Part shown: in pieces, positions 8,598-17,640 of the stretch
How positions within the stretch are numbered: the first letter of the stretch is position 1
Layout of the letters: each line of letters opens with the position of its first letter
Origin: Flammeovirgaceae bacterium UBA5585
Lineage (GTDB): Bacteria; Bacteroidota; Bacteroidia; Cytophagales; Cyclobacteriaceae
Direction of reading: 5' to 3'
DNA length: 64,000 nucleotides
Assembly: GCA_002425185.1 (NCBI GenBank)
Contig: DILT01000013.1
Coordinates: forward strand, 372,001-436,000
Notes under the pieces: generated by a model
Databases searched by the model: none
The model's input: the letters and a program-made list of their open reading frames with translations, nothing else
What the model was told of the DNA's origin: nothing
Made by a program: the position numbers and the translations under genes

Positions 8598-10708
8598 TGC
8601 AGGAGAAGCACTTGAAAATCGCATTGGTGGGGAATCCCAATTCGGGCAAATCATCGCTTTTTAACATTCTTACCGGGCTCAATCAGAAAACAGGAAATTT
8701 TCCAGGCGTAACCGTTGAGAAGCGAACCGGCTTTTCGAAAATGCCTGATCAAACAACCGCGCAATTCATTGACCTGCCGGGCATTTACAGTCTGTACCCA
8801 CGCAGCCTTGATGAACAGATTGTATCGGAGATATTGCTGCATCACAAATCACCCGATTGCCCTGATGTGGTGGTAGTAATTGTGGATGCTACTAACCTGA
8901 AGCGAAGCTTACTTTTGGTCACACAAATTATTGACTTAGGCCTGCCTACAGTGCTTGCTATGAATATGATGGACCTGGTTGCAAAGGCAGGGATCAGTTT
9001 TAATTTAATTGCCTTGTCGGAAAAACTGGGCATTCCGGTTGTGCCGATAAATGCACGAACCGGAATGGGGGTTGACCAGCTAAAAAAGGTCTTGAGTCAG
9101 GAAGTGTCGCCATCTAAAAAGGAAATTTTTCATGTTTTTGATGAAGCAAAGCGAGGCGTTGAGGAATTGCGCCATGCGCTTGAAATTGACAATGACTATG
9201 AGGCTTATCAGTTTCTGCAACAACCCACTTCATTGAGTTTTTTGAAAGCACAAGAGCTGACGTTTATTGATCAGGTTAAAGAAAAGCACAAGTTCTTTCC
9301 CGGTAAATTTCATGGAGCAGAAACCGTTCAACGCTATGGCTTTATTCAAAACCTGCTGGATGAAGTTACCCTTGAACCAGCAAACGAAAACCGAACCAGC
9401 CAGTCAACCCGGTTTGATAAAATACTTACACATCGCATTTGGGGGTATGCCATATTTTTTGGTGTACTCTTCTTAATTTTTCAATCCATATTCGCGTGGG
9501 CAACAGTGCCAATGGATTTTATTGACGGACTGTTTGCATCACTTAGTAATTACCTGAATGATGTTTTGCCGGAAGGTCCGCTAACCAGCATGTTGGCGCA
9601 GGGCGTGGTTCCGGGGTTGGGTGGAATCGCCATCTTTATTCCTCAAATCGCAATACTGTTTGCTTTCATTTCTATATTGGAAGAGTCAGGCTATATGGCG
9701 CGTGTGGTGTTTCTTATGGACAAGATCATGCGCAAGTTTGGCTTGAACGGAAAAAGCGTAGTCCCTTTAATATCGGGCGTTGCCTGTGCCATTCCGGCTA
9801 TCATGGCTACCCGCACCATTGATAACTGGAAGGAAAGAACCATTACCATACTGGTTACACCGTTAATGAGTTGCTCTGCAAGACTTCCGGTATTCACCAT
9901 TCTTATTGCGTTGATTGTTCCCGATAAAATGGTATGGCATTTCTTCAACCTTCAGGGGTTGGCGCTCATGGGATTGTACTTATTGGGCTTTGCGGCAGCA
10001 CTTATCTCAGCCATCATTATTAAATTTCTGATACGCGTAAATGAAAGAAGCTACCTGATAATGGAGTTGCCTACGTACCGTTGGCCAAAATGGTCGAATG
10101 TCGGGTATACGATTGTGGATAAGACAAAAGCATTTGTGTTCGAGGCGGGTAAAATAATTTTAGCGATCGCCATAGTCCTTTGGGTTTTAGCCAGCTACGG
10201 TCCGGGTGATCACATGGAGCGGGCTGAAGAGTATGTTTTACAGAAATCAGAAAATCTGCGCTTGACTGAACAAGGACTTGAAGATCGTGTGGCGGCTTAT
10301 AAACTGGAGCATTCCTATGCCGGAATGTTGGGGAAGTCCATTGAACCCGTAATTCGCCCGTTAGGGTATGATTGGAAAATTGGTATTGCGCTGGTAACAT
10401 CTTTTGCGGCTCGGGAAGTATTTGTTGGGACCATGGCCACTATCTACAGTATAGGCAGCGAAGAGGACCAAACCACCATTAAAAGCAGAATGCGGGCAGA
10501 GATAAATCCGGATACCGGTGGTCCCCGGTATACACCAGCGGTAGGATTTTCATTGTTGGTGTTCTACACCTTCGCCATGCAATGCATGAGTACAATTGCA
10601 GTTGTTTATCGTGAAACCAAAGGATGGAAGTGGCCCATGATTCAGCTTATCTATATGACCGTACTGGCCTACGTCTCTGCCTTTATCGTATTTCAATCTT
10701 TTTCCTGA
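8597..10708 (+). CDS. feoB: FeoB, ferrous iron permease with GTPase domain
   Basis: A full-length 703-residue FeoB, the inner-membrane ferrous iron transporter. The N-terminal G domain has G1 GNPNSGKSS (12-20), G2 around NFPGVTVE (34-41), G3 DLPG (59-62) and G4 NMMD (123-126), followed by a helical domain. The membrane part starts near residue 280 and carries two Gate repeats, with VVPLISGVACAIPAIMATR and LMSCSARLPVF, including the conserved cysteines thought to line the pore. The C-terminal half has AAREVFVGTMA. There is no FeoC gene, as is usual outside gammaproteobacteria. It is co-transcribed with feoA. Confidence 0.96.
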   Translation: MQEKHLKIALVGNPNSGKSSLFNILTGLNQKTGNFPGVTVEKRTGFSKMPDQTTAQFIDLPGIYSLYPRSLDEQIVSEILLHHKSPDCPDVVVVIVDATNLKRSLLLVTQIIDLGLPTVLAMNMMDLVAKAGISFNLIALSEKLGIPVVPINARTGMGVDQLKKVLSQEVSPSKKEIFHVFDEAKRGVEELRHALEIDNDYEAYQFLQQPTSLSFLKAQELTFIDQVKEKHKFFPGKFHGAETVQRYGFIQNLLDEVTLEPANENRTSQSTRFDKILTHRIWGYAIFFGVLFLIFQSIFAWATVPMDFIDGLFASLSNYLNDVLPEGPLTSMLAQGVVPGLGGIAIFIPQIAILFAFISILEESGYMARVVFLMDKIMRKFGLNGKSVVPLISGVACAIPAIMATRTIDNWKERTITILVTPLMSCSARLPVFTILIALIVPDKMVWHFFNLQGLALMGLYLLGFAAALISAIIIKFLIRVNERSYLIMELPTYRWPKWSNVGYTIVDKTKAFVFEAGKIILAIAIVLWVLASYGPGDHMERAEEYVLQKSENLRLTEQGLEDRVAAYKLEHSYAGMLGKSIEPVIRPLGYDWKIGIALVTSFAAREVFVGTMATIYSIGSEEDQTTIKSRMRAEINPDTGGPRYTPAVGFSLLVFYTFAMQCMSTIAVVYRETKGWKWPMIQLIYMTVLAYVSAFIVFQSFS

Positions 10709-10732
10709 TCTTTATTACCGTAAAATTTATTT

Positions 10733-10740
10733 TATCTTTA
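10733..10740 (+). promoter_or_regulatory. Probable -7 box for TerB-like gene
   Basis: TATCTTTA fits TAnnTTTG at seven of eight positions and lies 20 bases before the ATG at 10761. Confidence 0.4.
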
Positions 10741-10760
10741 GCGGAGAAAGAAAACGGCCT

Positions 10761-11171
10761 ATGACTACAAACTATCAACTCGGGTTACTTCACCTGGTTC
10801 ATTTACTGATAAGCGCTGATGGTGTTGTTGACGAAAACGAAAGAACCGCATTGAAAAAAATCAGGGAACGCGAGAATATTGATAATGCAATCTTCGAAAA
10901 ATTTGAACACGATATAACAACAAAAAAAGAGCGCGATATTTATAAGGAAGGAATTGACAGTTTGAATGCCTGTACAGACGAAGAGAAGCTCAAAGCCCTT
11001 GCCTTGCTTTACAAAATGTCCGAAGTCGATGGCCGTGTTCATGCTAAAGAAGTTCGGCTGCTTTTATACTCTATTAAATTAACCGGCATTGAGTTTGAAC
11101 ATGTAATAGCAAAAGCATCAACATTGCCCTCCATTCTACTGCTGCTCACATGCTGCGCCATGTTTTTGTAG
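10761..11171 (+). CDS. TerB-like helical protein
   Basis: A 136-residue cytoplasmic, mainly helical protein that resembles the TerB/DjlA-type tellurite-resistance fold. Two metal-site-like acidic repeats are visible: HLLISADGVVDENERTAL near residue 15-32 and YKMSEVDGRVHAKEVRLL near 84-101, spaced as in the TerB duplication. The last 20 residues (STLPSILLLLTCCAMFL) are hydrophobic; part of this stretch overlaps the start of the next gene by 22 bases, so the tail may simply reflect that overlap. TerB proteins are implicated in stress-linked membrane complexes, but the role of small single-domain versions is unknown. A second protein with a similar helical region, encoded at 14782-16038, lies about 3.6 kb further on. 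Confidence 0.7.
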   Translation: MTTNYQLGLLHLVHLLISADGVVDENERTALKKIRERENIDNAIFEKFEHDITTKKERDIYKEGIDSLNACTDEEKLKALALLYKMSEVDGRVHAKEVRLLLYSIKLTGIEFEHVIAKASTLPSILLLLTCCAMFL

Positions 11172-13018
11172 CCGCTGTAATTTTATCGCTTTTTTCGTGT
11201 GAGAAGCGGATATCATCAATCAATACGTTTTCCGATGAAGTATTTGTTCACATTGCGGATTTTCAGGACCGCAGACTTTCGGATAGCCTGATTCTATTTT
11301 TTAATCATGAGGTTGCGGCCTACCGAAGAGCCGCAGCTTTGGCCTTTGGTTCCATTCAGGATACTTCAGCCATTGATGCACTGGGCAGGCTTTTGCATGA
11401 CTCAGACACTACAGTTCAGAAGGCAGCCATAGTTGCCCTTGGACAAACAGGGGGTACCAAAGCCTTTCAGCTTCTGATACAAGCAAATTTTAGTAATGCT
11501 GAGTACTATGAGGCATTAGGCAAAACCGCCTCAAAGGATCAGGCAATTTCCTTAACTGAGAATTCATGGGCGCTTTATCGTTTGGCCCTTCGCGGACTGG
11601 CAGACTCGGTTCATGTTACAAATGCAATACGATTTTTGCAGCCAGCAAATAACACAGATTCTCGCCTGGGTGCTGCTCATTTTTTTAATCGCGGTCCGAC
11701 AAACATCGATGCAGCCGAAGAGGCGTTAGTCAAATCGGCCACTTCTGATCCTTCCGTTTTTGTTCGGATGGCCTCAGCGCAAGCGTTGCGAAAAATAAAA
11801 TCAAAGACGGTTCAGCTGGCATTAAATGAGTTAGTAAAGCTTGACCCCGACTACCGGGTACGCGTTAATGCAGTGCGGGCATTGCAGGCCTTTCCGCTGA
11901 ACGAAACAATTGAAATAATTTTTAAGGCACTTAATGACGATAATAACAATGTGGCGATTGCAGCATCAGAGGTGGCCATTCAGGTGACCACAACTGAGCA
12001 GTATTCAGCGTTAGTTCAGCACGCCAGAGGAACTAAACATTGGCGGGTAAAGGCAAATTTATACGAAGCAGCACTGGCCGCCACCAGCCATAAAGAATTG
12101 ACCGAAGAAATTGTTCATGTTTGTAATGATGCGGAGAATCCATATGAAAAGGCTGCTTTGATTTCAGCATTGCGAAATGCACCTATGGCCTATACGTTTG
12201 TGGGTGAACAGCTTCTTACTTCGCCTGTTCCGGTAATCCGTTCGTCCGCTGCCAGCGCACTTGTCGGGATGAACAAGCACAAGCTTTTTGAAAAATCCAT
12301 GCAAGACAGGTTTCTGGCACTCTATCAAAAAGCTTTGCAGGGTCAGGACCCAGCCGTTATCGGAACTATTGCTTCAGCGCTACTGGATCCTTCACTGGGC
12401 TACAAAGGTATCATCACGGATTATCAATTTTTATATGATGCGAAACAAAAGCTAAGTCTGCCGAAGGACAATGAGGCGCTTCAGCCGCTGGAACAGGCTA
12501 TCGCGTATTTTGAGGGACGAGAAAAACATGTCGCGGTTAAGAATCAATTTAATCACCCCATAGATTGGGAATTGGTGAAGACTATTCCGAGCGATCAGCA
12601 GGTTAAAATCACAACATCGATAGGTGATATTGTTATCCAATTGTTGGTTGATGAGGCGCCAGGATCAGTAGCCAATTTTATTCAACTTTCTTCAAGTGGA
12701 TATTTTAATGGTAAAAACTTTCATCGTGTAGTGCCCAATTTTGTTATACAGGGTGGTTGCAACCGGGGCGATGGTTGGGGCAGTGAAGACTATTCCATTC
12801 GCTCAGAATTTTCAGCACGCAGGTATAAGGAAGGTTCCGTTGGAATGGCCTCTGCCGGAAAGGACACGGAGGGCACACAATGGTTTATTACTCACTCTCC
12901 CACGCCTCACCTTGACGGCCGCTACACTATTTTCGCTGAAGTGATTTCAGGGATGGATGTGGTTCATCGTATAGCGGTTGGTGATGAAATAGTCTCTGTA
13001 GATTTAATACATAAATAG
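11150..13018 (+). CDS. HEAT-repeat cyclophilin lipoprotein (PPIase)
   Basis: A 622-residue secreted protein. A signal peptide ends at a lipobox-like LFSC (Cys17). Residues about 45-450 are tandem HEAT/PBS-type helical repeats, e.g. YRRAAALAFGSIQDTSAIDA and VRVNAVRALQAFP. Residues 486-622 are a compact cyclophilin peptidyl-prolyl cis-trans isomerase domain: TSIGDIVIQLL, the catalytic FHRVVPNFVIQGG (Arg526), GSVGMASAGKDTEGTQWFIT and HLDGRYTIFAEV. The isomerase probably acts on extracytoplasmic proteins, with the HEAT solenoid as a docking surface. The start overlaps the upstream TerB-like gene by 22 bases, so they are coupled. The architecture is seen in other Bacteroidota, but its clients are not known. 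Confidence 0.85.
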   Translation: MLRHVFVAAVILSLFSCEKRISSINTFSDEVFVHIADFQDRRLSDSLILFFNHEVAAYRRAAALAFGSIQDTSAIDALGRLLHDSDTTVQKAAIVALGQTGGTKAFQLLIQANFSNAEYYEALGKTASKDQAISLTENSWALYRLALRGLADSVHVTNAIRFLQPANNTDSRLGAAHFFNRGPTNIDAAEEALVKSATSDPSVFVRMASAQALRKIKSKTVQLALNELVKLDPDYRVRVNAVRALQAFPLNETIEIIFKALNDDNNNVAIAASEVAIQVTTTEQYSALVQHARGTKHWRVKANLYEAALAATSHKELTEEIVHVCNDAENPYEKAALISALRNAPMAYTFVGEQLLTSPVPVIRSSAASALVGMNKHKLFEKSMQDRFLALYQKALQGQDPAVIGTIASALLDPSLGYKGIITDYQFLYDAKQKLSLPKDNEALQPLEQAIAYFEGREKHVAVKNQFNHPIDWELVKTIPSDQQVKITTSIGDIVIQLLVDEAPGSVANFIQLSSSGYFNGKNFHRVVPNFVIQGGCNRGDGWGSEDYSIRSEFSARRYKEGSVGMASAGKDTEGTQWFITHSPTPHLDGRYTIFAEVISGMDVVHRIAVGDEIVSVDLIHK

Positions 13019-13037
13019 TCTGATCGCACGGCATTGC

Positions 13038-13055
13038 CCTAATGTTTCGATTAGG
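13038..13055. repeat. Perfect short inverted repeat before purK
   Basis: CCTAAT-GTTTCG-ATTAGG forms a 6-bp stem with a 6-base loop, ending five bases before the TTG start of purK. It could be an operator or an mRNA hairpin at the ribosome entry site, or chance. Confidence 0.4.
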
Positions 13056-13060
13056 TTAAC

Positions 13061-14218
13061 TTGCCGAAAATTCTACCTGTGAAGAAACCATTCAATCAGA
13101 ATTTTACCATAGGCATTTTAGGTGGCGGCCAACTCGGACGCATGCTCATCCAATCGGGCATCGATTATAACCTCATATTTTCTGTTCTTGATCCAGACCC
13201 TGATGCTCCTTGTAAAAATCTTTCAGACTTTCATGTTGGCAAGCTTACAGAGTATGAAACCGTTATGAAGTTTGGATTAGCCTGCGACATTGTAACCATT
13301 GAGATTGAGAATGTAAACACACAAGCCCTGCGTGATCTTGCAACAGGAGGAAAGCGGGTTTACCCTCAACCCAATGTAATTGAGTTAATTCAGGATAAGC
13401 GAAAGCAAAAAACCTTTTATCACGAATCAGGTATTCCAACAGCCGAATTTGTGTTAACCGATACCAAAGCGGATGTACAACAACATCATCAATTTTTGCC
13501 CGCTGTACATAAGCTGGGTAAAGAAGGTTATGATGGCCGTGGGGTGCAACGTATCAGGACAGCGTCTGATCTCGACAAAGCATTTGATGCACCCGGTGTT
13601 TTGGAACGAATGATAGATTTCGAAAAGGAAATTTCTGTTATTGTTGCACGAAATGAATCGGGTGAAGTCAAAACTTACCCCCCTGTTGAAATGGTATTTC
13701 ACCCGGCACATAACCTGGTGGAGTATCTCTTTTCGCCCGCACAAATCAACAATTCAATTCGTGCAGAAGCTGATTCTATTGCTTGTAAGATTGCCGATGA
13801 GCTAAAAATTGTGGGCATACTCGCGGTAGAGATGTTCCTCACGCGCGAAGGTAAGGTGTTGGTAAATGAAATAGCGCCCCGACCGCATAACAGCGGCCAT
13901 CAAACCATTGAAGCTAATGTTACTTCGCAATATGAACAACACCTGAGATCGATATTGGGGCTTCCGCTTGGTGAAACGGAAATTGTAATGCCCAGCGCCA
14001 TGGTTAACCTGCTAGGCGAACCCGGATTTACCGGCCCGGCCCGGTATCAGGGGTTTGAAGAAGTAGTGAAAGTTTCCGGTGTTCATGTACATTTATATGG
14101 CAAACGGAATACTAAACCTTTTCGAAAGATGGGGCATGTAACAATTGTAGATCACGATATAAACGCCTTAAAAGAAAAGGCAGAATTTGTAAAAAGAACA
14201 CTCAAGGTAATTGCATGA
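13061..14218 (+). CDS. purK: PurK, N5-carboxyaminoimidazole ribonucleotide synthase
   Basis: A 385-residue ATP-grasp enzyme that makes N5-CAIR from AIR, bicarbonate and ATP in purine synthesis. The nucleotide-binding start GILGGGQLGRM is at 18-28, FDIVTIEIENV-like sequence follows, the ATP-grasp loop is KLGKEGYDGRGVQ, and NEIAPRPHNSGHQTIEA marks the metal/ATP site. The start is TTG at 13061; no ATG precedes the conserved N-terminal strand. The stop overlaps the purE start (ATGA), so the two are translationally coupled, as in many bacteria. Confidence 0.95.
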   Translation: MPKILPVKKPFNQNFTIGILGGGQLGRMLIQSGIDYNLIFSVLDPDPDAPCKNLSDFHVGKLTEYETVMKFGLACDIVTIEIENVNTQALRDLATGGKRVYPQPNVIELIQDKRKQKTFYHESGIPTAEFVLTDTKADVQQHHQFLPAVHKLGKEGYDGRGVQRIRTASDLDKAFDAPGVLERMIDFEKEISVIVARNESGEVKTYPPVEMVFHPAHNLVEYLFSPAQINNSIRAEADSIACKIADELKIVGILAVEMFLTREGKVLVNEIAPRPHNSGHQTIEANVTSQYEQHLRSILGLPLGETEIVMPSAMVNLLGEPGFTGPARYQGFEEVVKVSGVHVHLYGKRNTKPFRKMGHVTIVDHDINALKEKAEFVKRTLKVIA

Positions 14219-14730
14219 CAAAAGCATCAGTAGGAATTATTATGGGCAGCCAATCCGATTTGAAAATCATGAAAGAAGCTGCTGAGGTTTTGGAAGAACT
14301 TGGTGTTGCTTATGAGCTTACGGTTGTTTCTGCACACCGCACGCCTTTGCGTATGATTAAGTATGCCACCGAGGCAAGGAAGAAAGGGCTCAAAGCAATT
14401 ATTGCCGGGGCAGGAGGTGCAGCACATTTACCCGGAATGATAGCATCCGTAACCTCTTTGCCTGTCATTGGCGTTCCGGTTAAATCATCAAATTCAATTG
14501 ATGGCTGGGACTCCGTTCTCTCGATTTTGCAAATGCCATCTGGAGTGCCCGTGGCTACAGTGGCATTAAACGGTGCACGAAACGCAGGTATACTGGCCGC
14601 TCAAATCATAGGTTCAACCGATAAAGCATTAGCCGGTAGACTCGATAAGTTTAAGAAATCACTGCAGGTGAAGGTAGAATCCACCGCCAGAACCCTTGAA
14701 AAGAAGGGTTGGAGGGGTTCAGTGAATTAA
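14215..14730 (+). CDS. purE: PurE, N5-CAIR mutase (class I)
   Basis: A 171-residue class I PurE that converts N5-CAIR to CAIR, the step after PurK. Signatures: VGIIMGSQSDLKIM (residues 6-19), SAHRTP with catalytic His41, AIIAGAGGAAHLPGM and LPVIGVPVKSS. The presence of PurK next door confirms the bacterial two-step carboxylation route. It overlaps purK by four bases. Confidence 0.96.
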   Translation: MTKASVGIIMGSQSDLKIMKEAAEVLEELGVAYELTVVSAHRTPLRMIKYATEARKKGLKAIIAGAGGAAHLPGMIASVTSLPVIGVPVKSSNSIDGWDSVLSILQMPSGVPVATVALNGARNAGILAAQIIGSTDKALAGRLDKFKKSLQVKVESTARTLEKKGWRGSVN

Positions 14731-14781
14731 TGCTGTTCAAAAGGAAGGAAATACTTAACTTCAATCTATAATCTGATTGAC

Positions 14782-16038
14782 ATGAAGCCTCAGGAAAAGG
14801 GCTGGTTAAAAGAATATCTTGAGTTCAGAAAAAATCTCTTTCAGGACTTAACCCAGGAAAAGAAAACCTCCCATCCTGAACAATCGCTTTATCGTATTAT
14901 GCAGCCCACCGGACTGATGTATGGGCAGACGGTAGGCCATATCAATCATCCGATGGCTGAGGCGTGGAATGAACGGGACAAAATGAAAATTCTGTTGGCC
15001 GAAAGCCTGATCAGCAGCTCATTGCTATTTCATAACAAGCCGGTTAATACACCCGAGGAAGTTTCGGAGGTGTTTATTAAGTCGCTGGAGAGCATCGGCA
15101 ACTTTTATAACAATATTTTTCCAGAGCTGGCCACCCCTACCAAAACATTGTTTGGTAAAAAGCGATCCGCCCTTGAACTGGCTGAGCGGATTTTGGAAAA
15201 GCGAATTGACAGGGCCACATCCTATACGGGTAACTTCTGGACAAGCTTCTTTCACAATAGCTTATTGTTTCTGGATGTTTTTATTTTCGGTCAATGGATT
15301 CATACGAATGCCGATCGCATTGTTGCTGATTTTTTTCGGTATGAACGTGAGGAGTTACGTTTCTCCGTGGTAAAAGTAATTGCCGCAGCCGCACACTCCG
15401 ATCAGGTAATTAATTTTGAAGAGGCAAAATTATTGGAATACTTCATTCAGGGCACCGACCTATCACCTGAAAAGCGAAAGGAAGCGTTAATTATTTTTGA
15501 TAAGGGAATTAGTATTGATGACATCAATCTTCCATCGGAAAACTCATGGATCTTAAAAAAATTCTTTCTTGAGATAGCCATTCTCACTACTTGGGCCGAC
15601 CGCAAAGTGGAACAAGCGGAACAGGATTTTTTAAAACTTTTCTGTGATTACCTCGGCTTTTCAGAGGAGGATCTTGAAAATAGTATGATCGCTATTGAAG
15701 GGTTTGTGCTGGAGCACTGGCAGCAGTTGGAGTATCTTCAAGATAAACAAGATTACCAGCAGGTAAGCGAACATTTCATTAAACGCGTGTCAAAAGTTGC
15801 CGAACGAAATAAAGGAAGAATTTTAAAGGAGATACAGGATCACAAAACGGTGATGCAGCTTTTAAGCAAGGCCCGCTCACAAGAATTAACCGCAAGCGAA
15901 GCCGACCAGGTGAGGAAAGAACTTATGATGGTGCTTAAAACCATACCTACATTTGTGATTATATCGCTTCCGCAGCGTTTCTTAACACTGCCTATGCTTA
16001 TGAAAATTCTTCCCCGCGATTTGTTTACAGAGAATTAG
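14782..16038 (+). CDS. LETM1-like protein with TerB-like core
   Basis: A 418-residue protein without a signal peptide. The middle (about 195-330) is helical with acidic turns like those of TerB proteins (VIAAAAHSDQVINFEEAKLL; LTTWADRKVEQAEQDFLKLF). The C-terminal about 70 residues (SKARSQELTASEADQVRKEL, then IPTFVIISLPQRFLTLPMLM and LPRDLF) closely resemble the start of the LETM1-like ribosome-binding domain, which in mitochondria belongs to a cation/proton exchange protein. Two hydrophobic stretches (near 150-170 and near 390-410) suggest weak membrane contact. Function in bacteria is unknown; an ion-homeostasis role is inference from LETM1. It ends two bases from convergent terC. Confidence 0.65.
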   Translation: MKPQEKGWLKEYLEFRKNLFQDLTQEKKTSHPEQSLYRIMQPTGLMYGQTVGHINHPMAEAWNERDKMKILLAESLISSSLLFHNKPVNTPEEVSEVFIKSLESIGNFYNNIFPELATPTKTLFGKKRSALELAERILEKRIDRATSYTGNFWTSFFHNSLLFLDVFIFGQWIHTNADRIVADFFRYEREELRFSVVKVIAAAAHSDQVINFEEAKLLEYFIQGTDLSPEKRKEALIIFDKGISIDDINLPSENSWILKKFFLEIAILTTWADRKVEQAEQDFLKLFCDYLGFSEEDLENSMIAIEGFVLEHWQQLEYLQDKQDYQQVSEHFIKRVSKVAERNKGRILKEIQDHKTVMQLLSKARSQELTASEADQVRKELMMVLKTIPTFVIISLPQRFLTLPMLMKILPRDLFTEN

Positions 16039-16040
16039 CC

Positions 16041-17066
16041 TCAATCCTCTTCAACATTCGAAGCCTTTCGCGGTATGACTATGGAGAATATAATGGAAAG
16101 AATAAGCGTGGCGATGATGACGGTAAAGGAGAGATAAACATTGACCTTTACGTCAACAATTTCCAAAAGCATTTTTGCGCCAATGAAAAACAGAATGATG
16201 GAAAGCCCCTTCTGCAACAGATAGAATCGGTCTATGATACCGGCCAGCAAGAAGAACATAGCCCGCAGCCCCAACACAGCAAAAATATTGGAAGTATAAA
16301 TAAGGAATTCATTGGTGGTAATGGCAAATGCCGCAGGAATAGAATCCACGGCAAAAATCAGGTCAGTAGTTTCAATAAGAATGATTACCAGAAAGAGCGG
16401 AGTGAAATAAAGTTTTCCCTTCTCAAAAAAGGCAAACTGTCCACCTTTGTCATCAATTGATAAGGGCAAGTATCGTTTACAGAATTTTAAAATTGGATTC
16501 TTTTCAGGTTCAATTTTCTCATCGCCATCTTCGAAATAGATTCGGATACCCGAATAGATCAGGAACACACCAAAGATGTAAAGAATCCAATGGAACTTGT
16601 GGATAAGGTAAGCACCTACAAAAATGAAAACCGCACGAAAGACAATGGCGCCCAGTATGCCCCAGAATAGAATTTTATGGTAATAGGTTTCATCAACCTT
16701 AAAGTATTTCAGAATGAGCAGGATGACAAAAATATTATCGATGGACAGCGCTTTTTCGGTTAGGTATGCTGAGAAATAAAGCAACCCGGCATCCGTTCCA
16801 CTTAAAATCGTTTCAACCCCTTTTTCAATGGCCACATAAGGCCCCATGAAGTAGATGAGAAGACCAAAGGCTGTTGACACGGCCACCCAAAAAACGGACT
16901 GCCAGAGTGCTGATTTGGTGGTGATTTTATGGGCTTGCTTGTTAAAAATGCCCAAATCAAGTATTAGGAAAATAATGATAACAACTCCGAACAAGCCAAA
17001 AAGCAATAGCTCATTATCGTTGCCATCAAAAAGGTCTATCAAAAGTAATGTAAGAGGGCTGCGCAA
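16041..17066 (-). CDS. TerC-family membrane protein (Alx-like)
   Basis: A 341-residue integral membrane protein of the TerC/Alx family; characterised members export manganese or help metalate exported enzymes. About nine membrane segments are visible. Family motifs are EKALSIDNIFVILLILKYF with conserved Asp and Asn in the membrane, FWGILGAIVFRAVFIFVGA, and the second-half repeat ETTDLIFAVDSIPAAFAIT. The frame opens after a stop just upstream and offers only TTG (17066) as a start, so I accept TTG. A good promoter (17140-17167) lies in the 163-base gap after the fur-like gene, so terC can be transcribed on its own. No manganese (yybP-ykoY) riboswitch was recognised in that gap. Confidence 0.9.
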   Translation of the reverse strand: MRSPLTLLLIDLFDGNDNELLLFGLFGVVIIIFLILDLGIFNKQAHKITTKSALWQSVFWVAVSTAFGLLIYFMGPYVAIEKGVETILSGTDAGLLYFSAYLTEKALSIDNIFVILLILKYFKVDETYYHKILFWGILGAIVFRAVFIFVGAYLIHKFHWILYIFGVFLIYSGIRIYFEDGDEKIEPEKNPILKFCKRYLPLSIDDKGGQFAFFEKGKLYFTPLFLVIILIETTDLIFAVDSIPAAFAITTNEFLIYTSNIFAVLGLRAMFFLLAGIIDRFYLLQKGLSIILFFIGAKMLLEIVDVKVNVYLSFTVIIATLILSIIFSIVIPRKASNVEED

Positions 17067-17139
17067 GGGGTTCCGTTTTCTAACTCATTGAGAGACCTAA
17101 TCACCTCATAATCAAGAGAAAAGAGTCTATCAAAGCTTT

Positions 17140-17167
17140 CAAAAGTACAACTATTTTTCAAACTCAA
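17140..17167 (-). promoter_or_regulatory. Promoter of terC
   Basis: On the minus strand TTG (17167-17165), 17 bases, then TACTTTTG (17147-17140), a full match to TAnnTTTG. It gives a leader of about 70 bases before the TTG start at 17066. Confidence 0.65.
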
Positions 17168-17229
17168 AAACTACCAATAAGGATTTATACGGGGTAAACG
17201 GAAAGTGAAACCAGGAATGGCAGAATTAT

Positions 17230-17640
17230 TCAACCACAATTTACACACACCCCCTGAATAAGCAGGTTCAACTCCGTTGCCCGGTAACCTTTAGGGAGTT
17301 TTACAGGCGGCACATCAATATTCAGGCAATTGGTTTGTCCGCACCGGCTGCATTTAAAATGAACATGATCGTGGTGGTGGCCGGTTAGGGTACATGCTTC
17401 TGAACAAAGGGCATACTTTAAGCTGCCCTCATCATCGAGTACTTTATGAATAAGGCCCTTGTCAAGAAAGGTTTTTAAGGTGCGGTACACGGTTACCCGG
17501 TCGAAGTGTGCTGGAATGCCCTTTTCAATATCGGCATGTGCCAATGCATAATTCTTTTTCAGGAAGAAATTTAAAATGGCCTTGCGACTGGGAGTTGAGC
17601 GCAACTTGAATTCTTTAAGAAGGTGTGGCGAACCGTTCAT
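17230..17640 (-). CDS. Fur-family metal-responsive repressor
   Basis: A 136-residue Fur-family regulator: N-terminal winged helix (about 8-78, with AHADIEKG and FDRVTVYRTLKTFLDKGLI as recognition region) and a C-terminal dimerisation domain. The structural zinc site is complete: Cys97 and Cys100 (CSRC), Cys132 and Cys135 (CVNC). A His-rich stretch HHHDHVH (88-94) supplies regulatory metal ligands. The extra cysteines 79, 83 and 105 are not all typical. Which metal it senses (Zn, Fe or Mn) cannot be decided; Zur-like is possible. Its ATG overlaps the ABC exporter stop by four bases (ATGA), so it is translated with that exporter, an unusual partner. Confidence 0.9.
   Translation of the reverse strand: MNGSPHLLKEFKLRSTPSRKAILNFFLKKNYALAHADIEKGIPAHFDRVTVYRTLKTFLDKGLIHKVLDDEGSLKYALCSEACTLTGHHHDHVHFKCSRCGQTNCLNIDVPPVKLPKGYRATELNLLIQGVCVNCG

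Noticed and set aside
10071..10400. Long minus-strand frame within feoB
   Set aside because: It is a shadow of the strong feoB coding frame, with no recognisable protein features.
17067..17229. Possible manganese riboswitch upstream of terC
   Set aside because: The gap is long enough, but I could not find the conserved yybP-ykoY core; only a promoter is evident.
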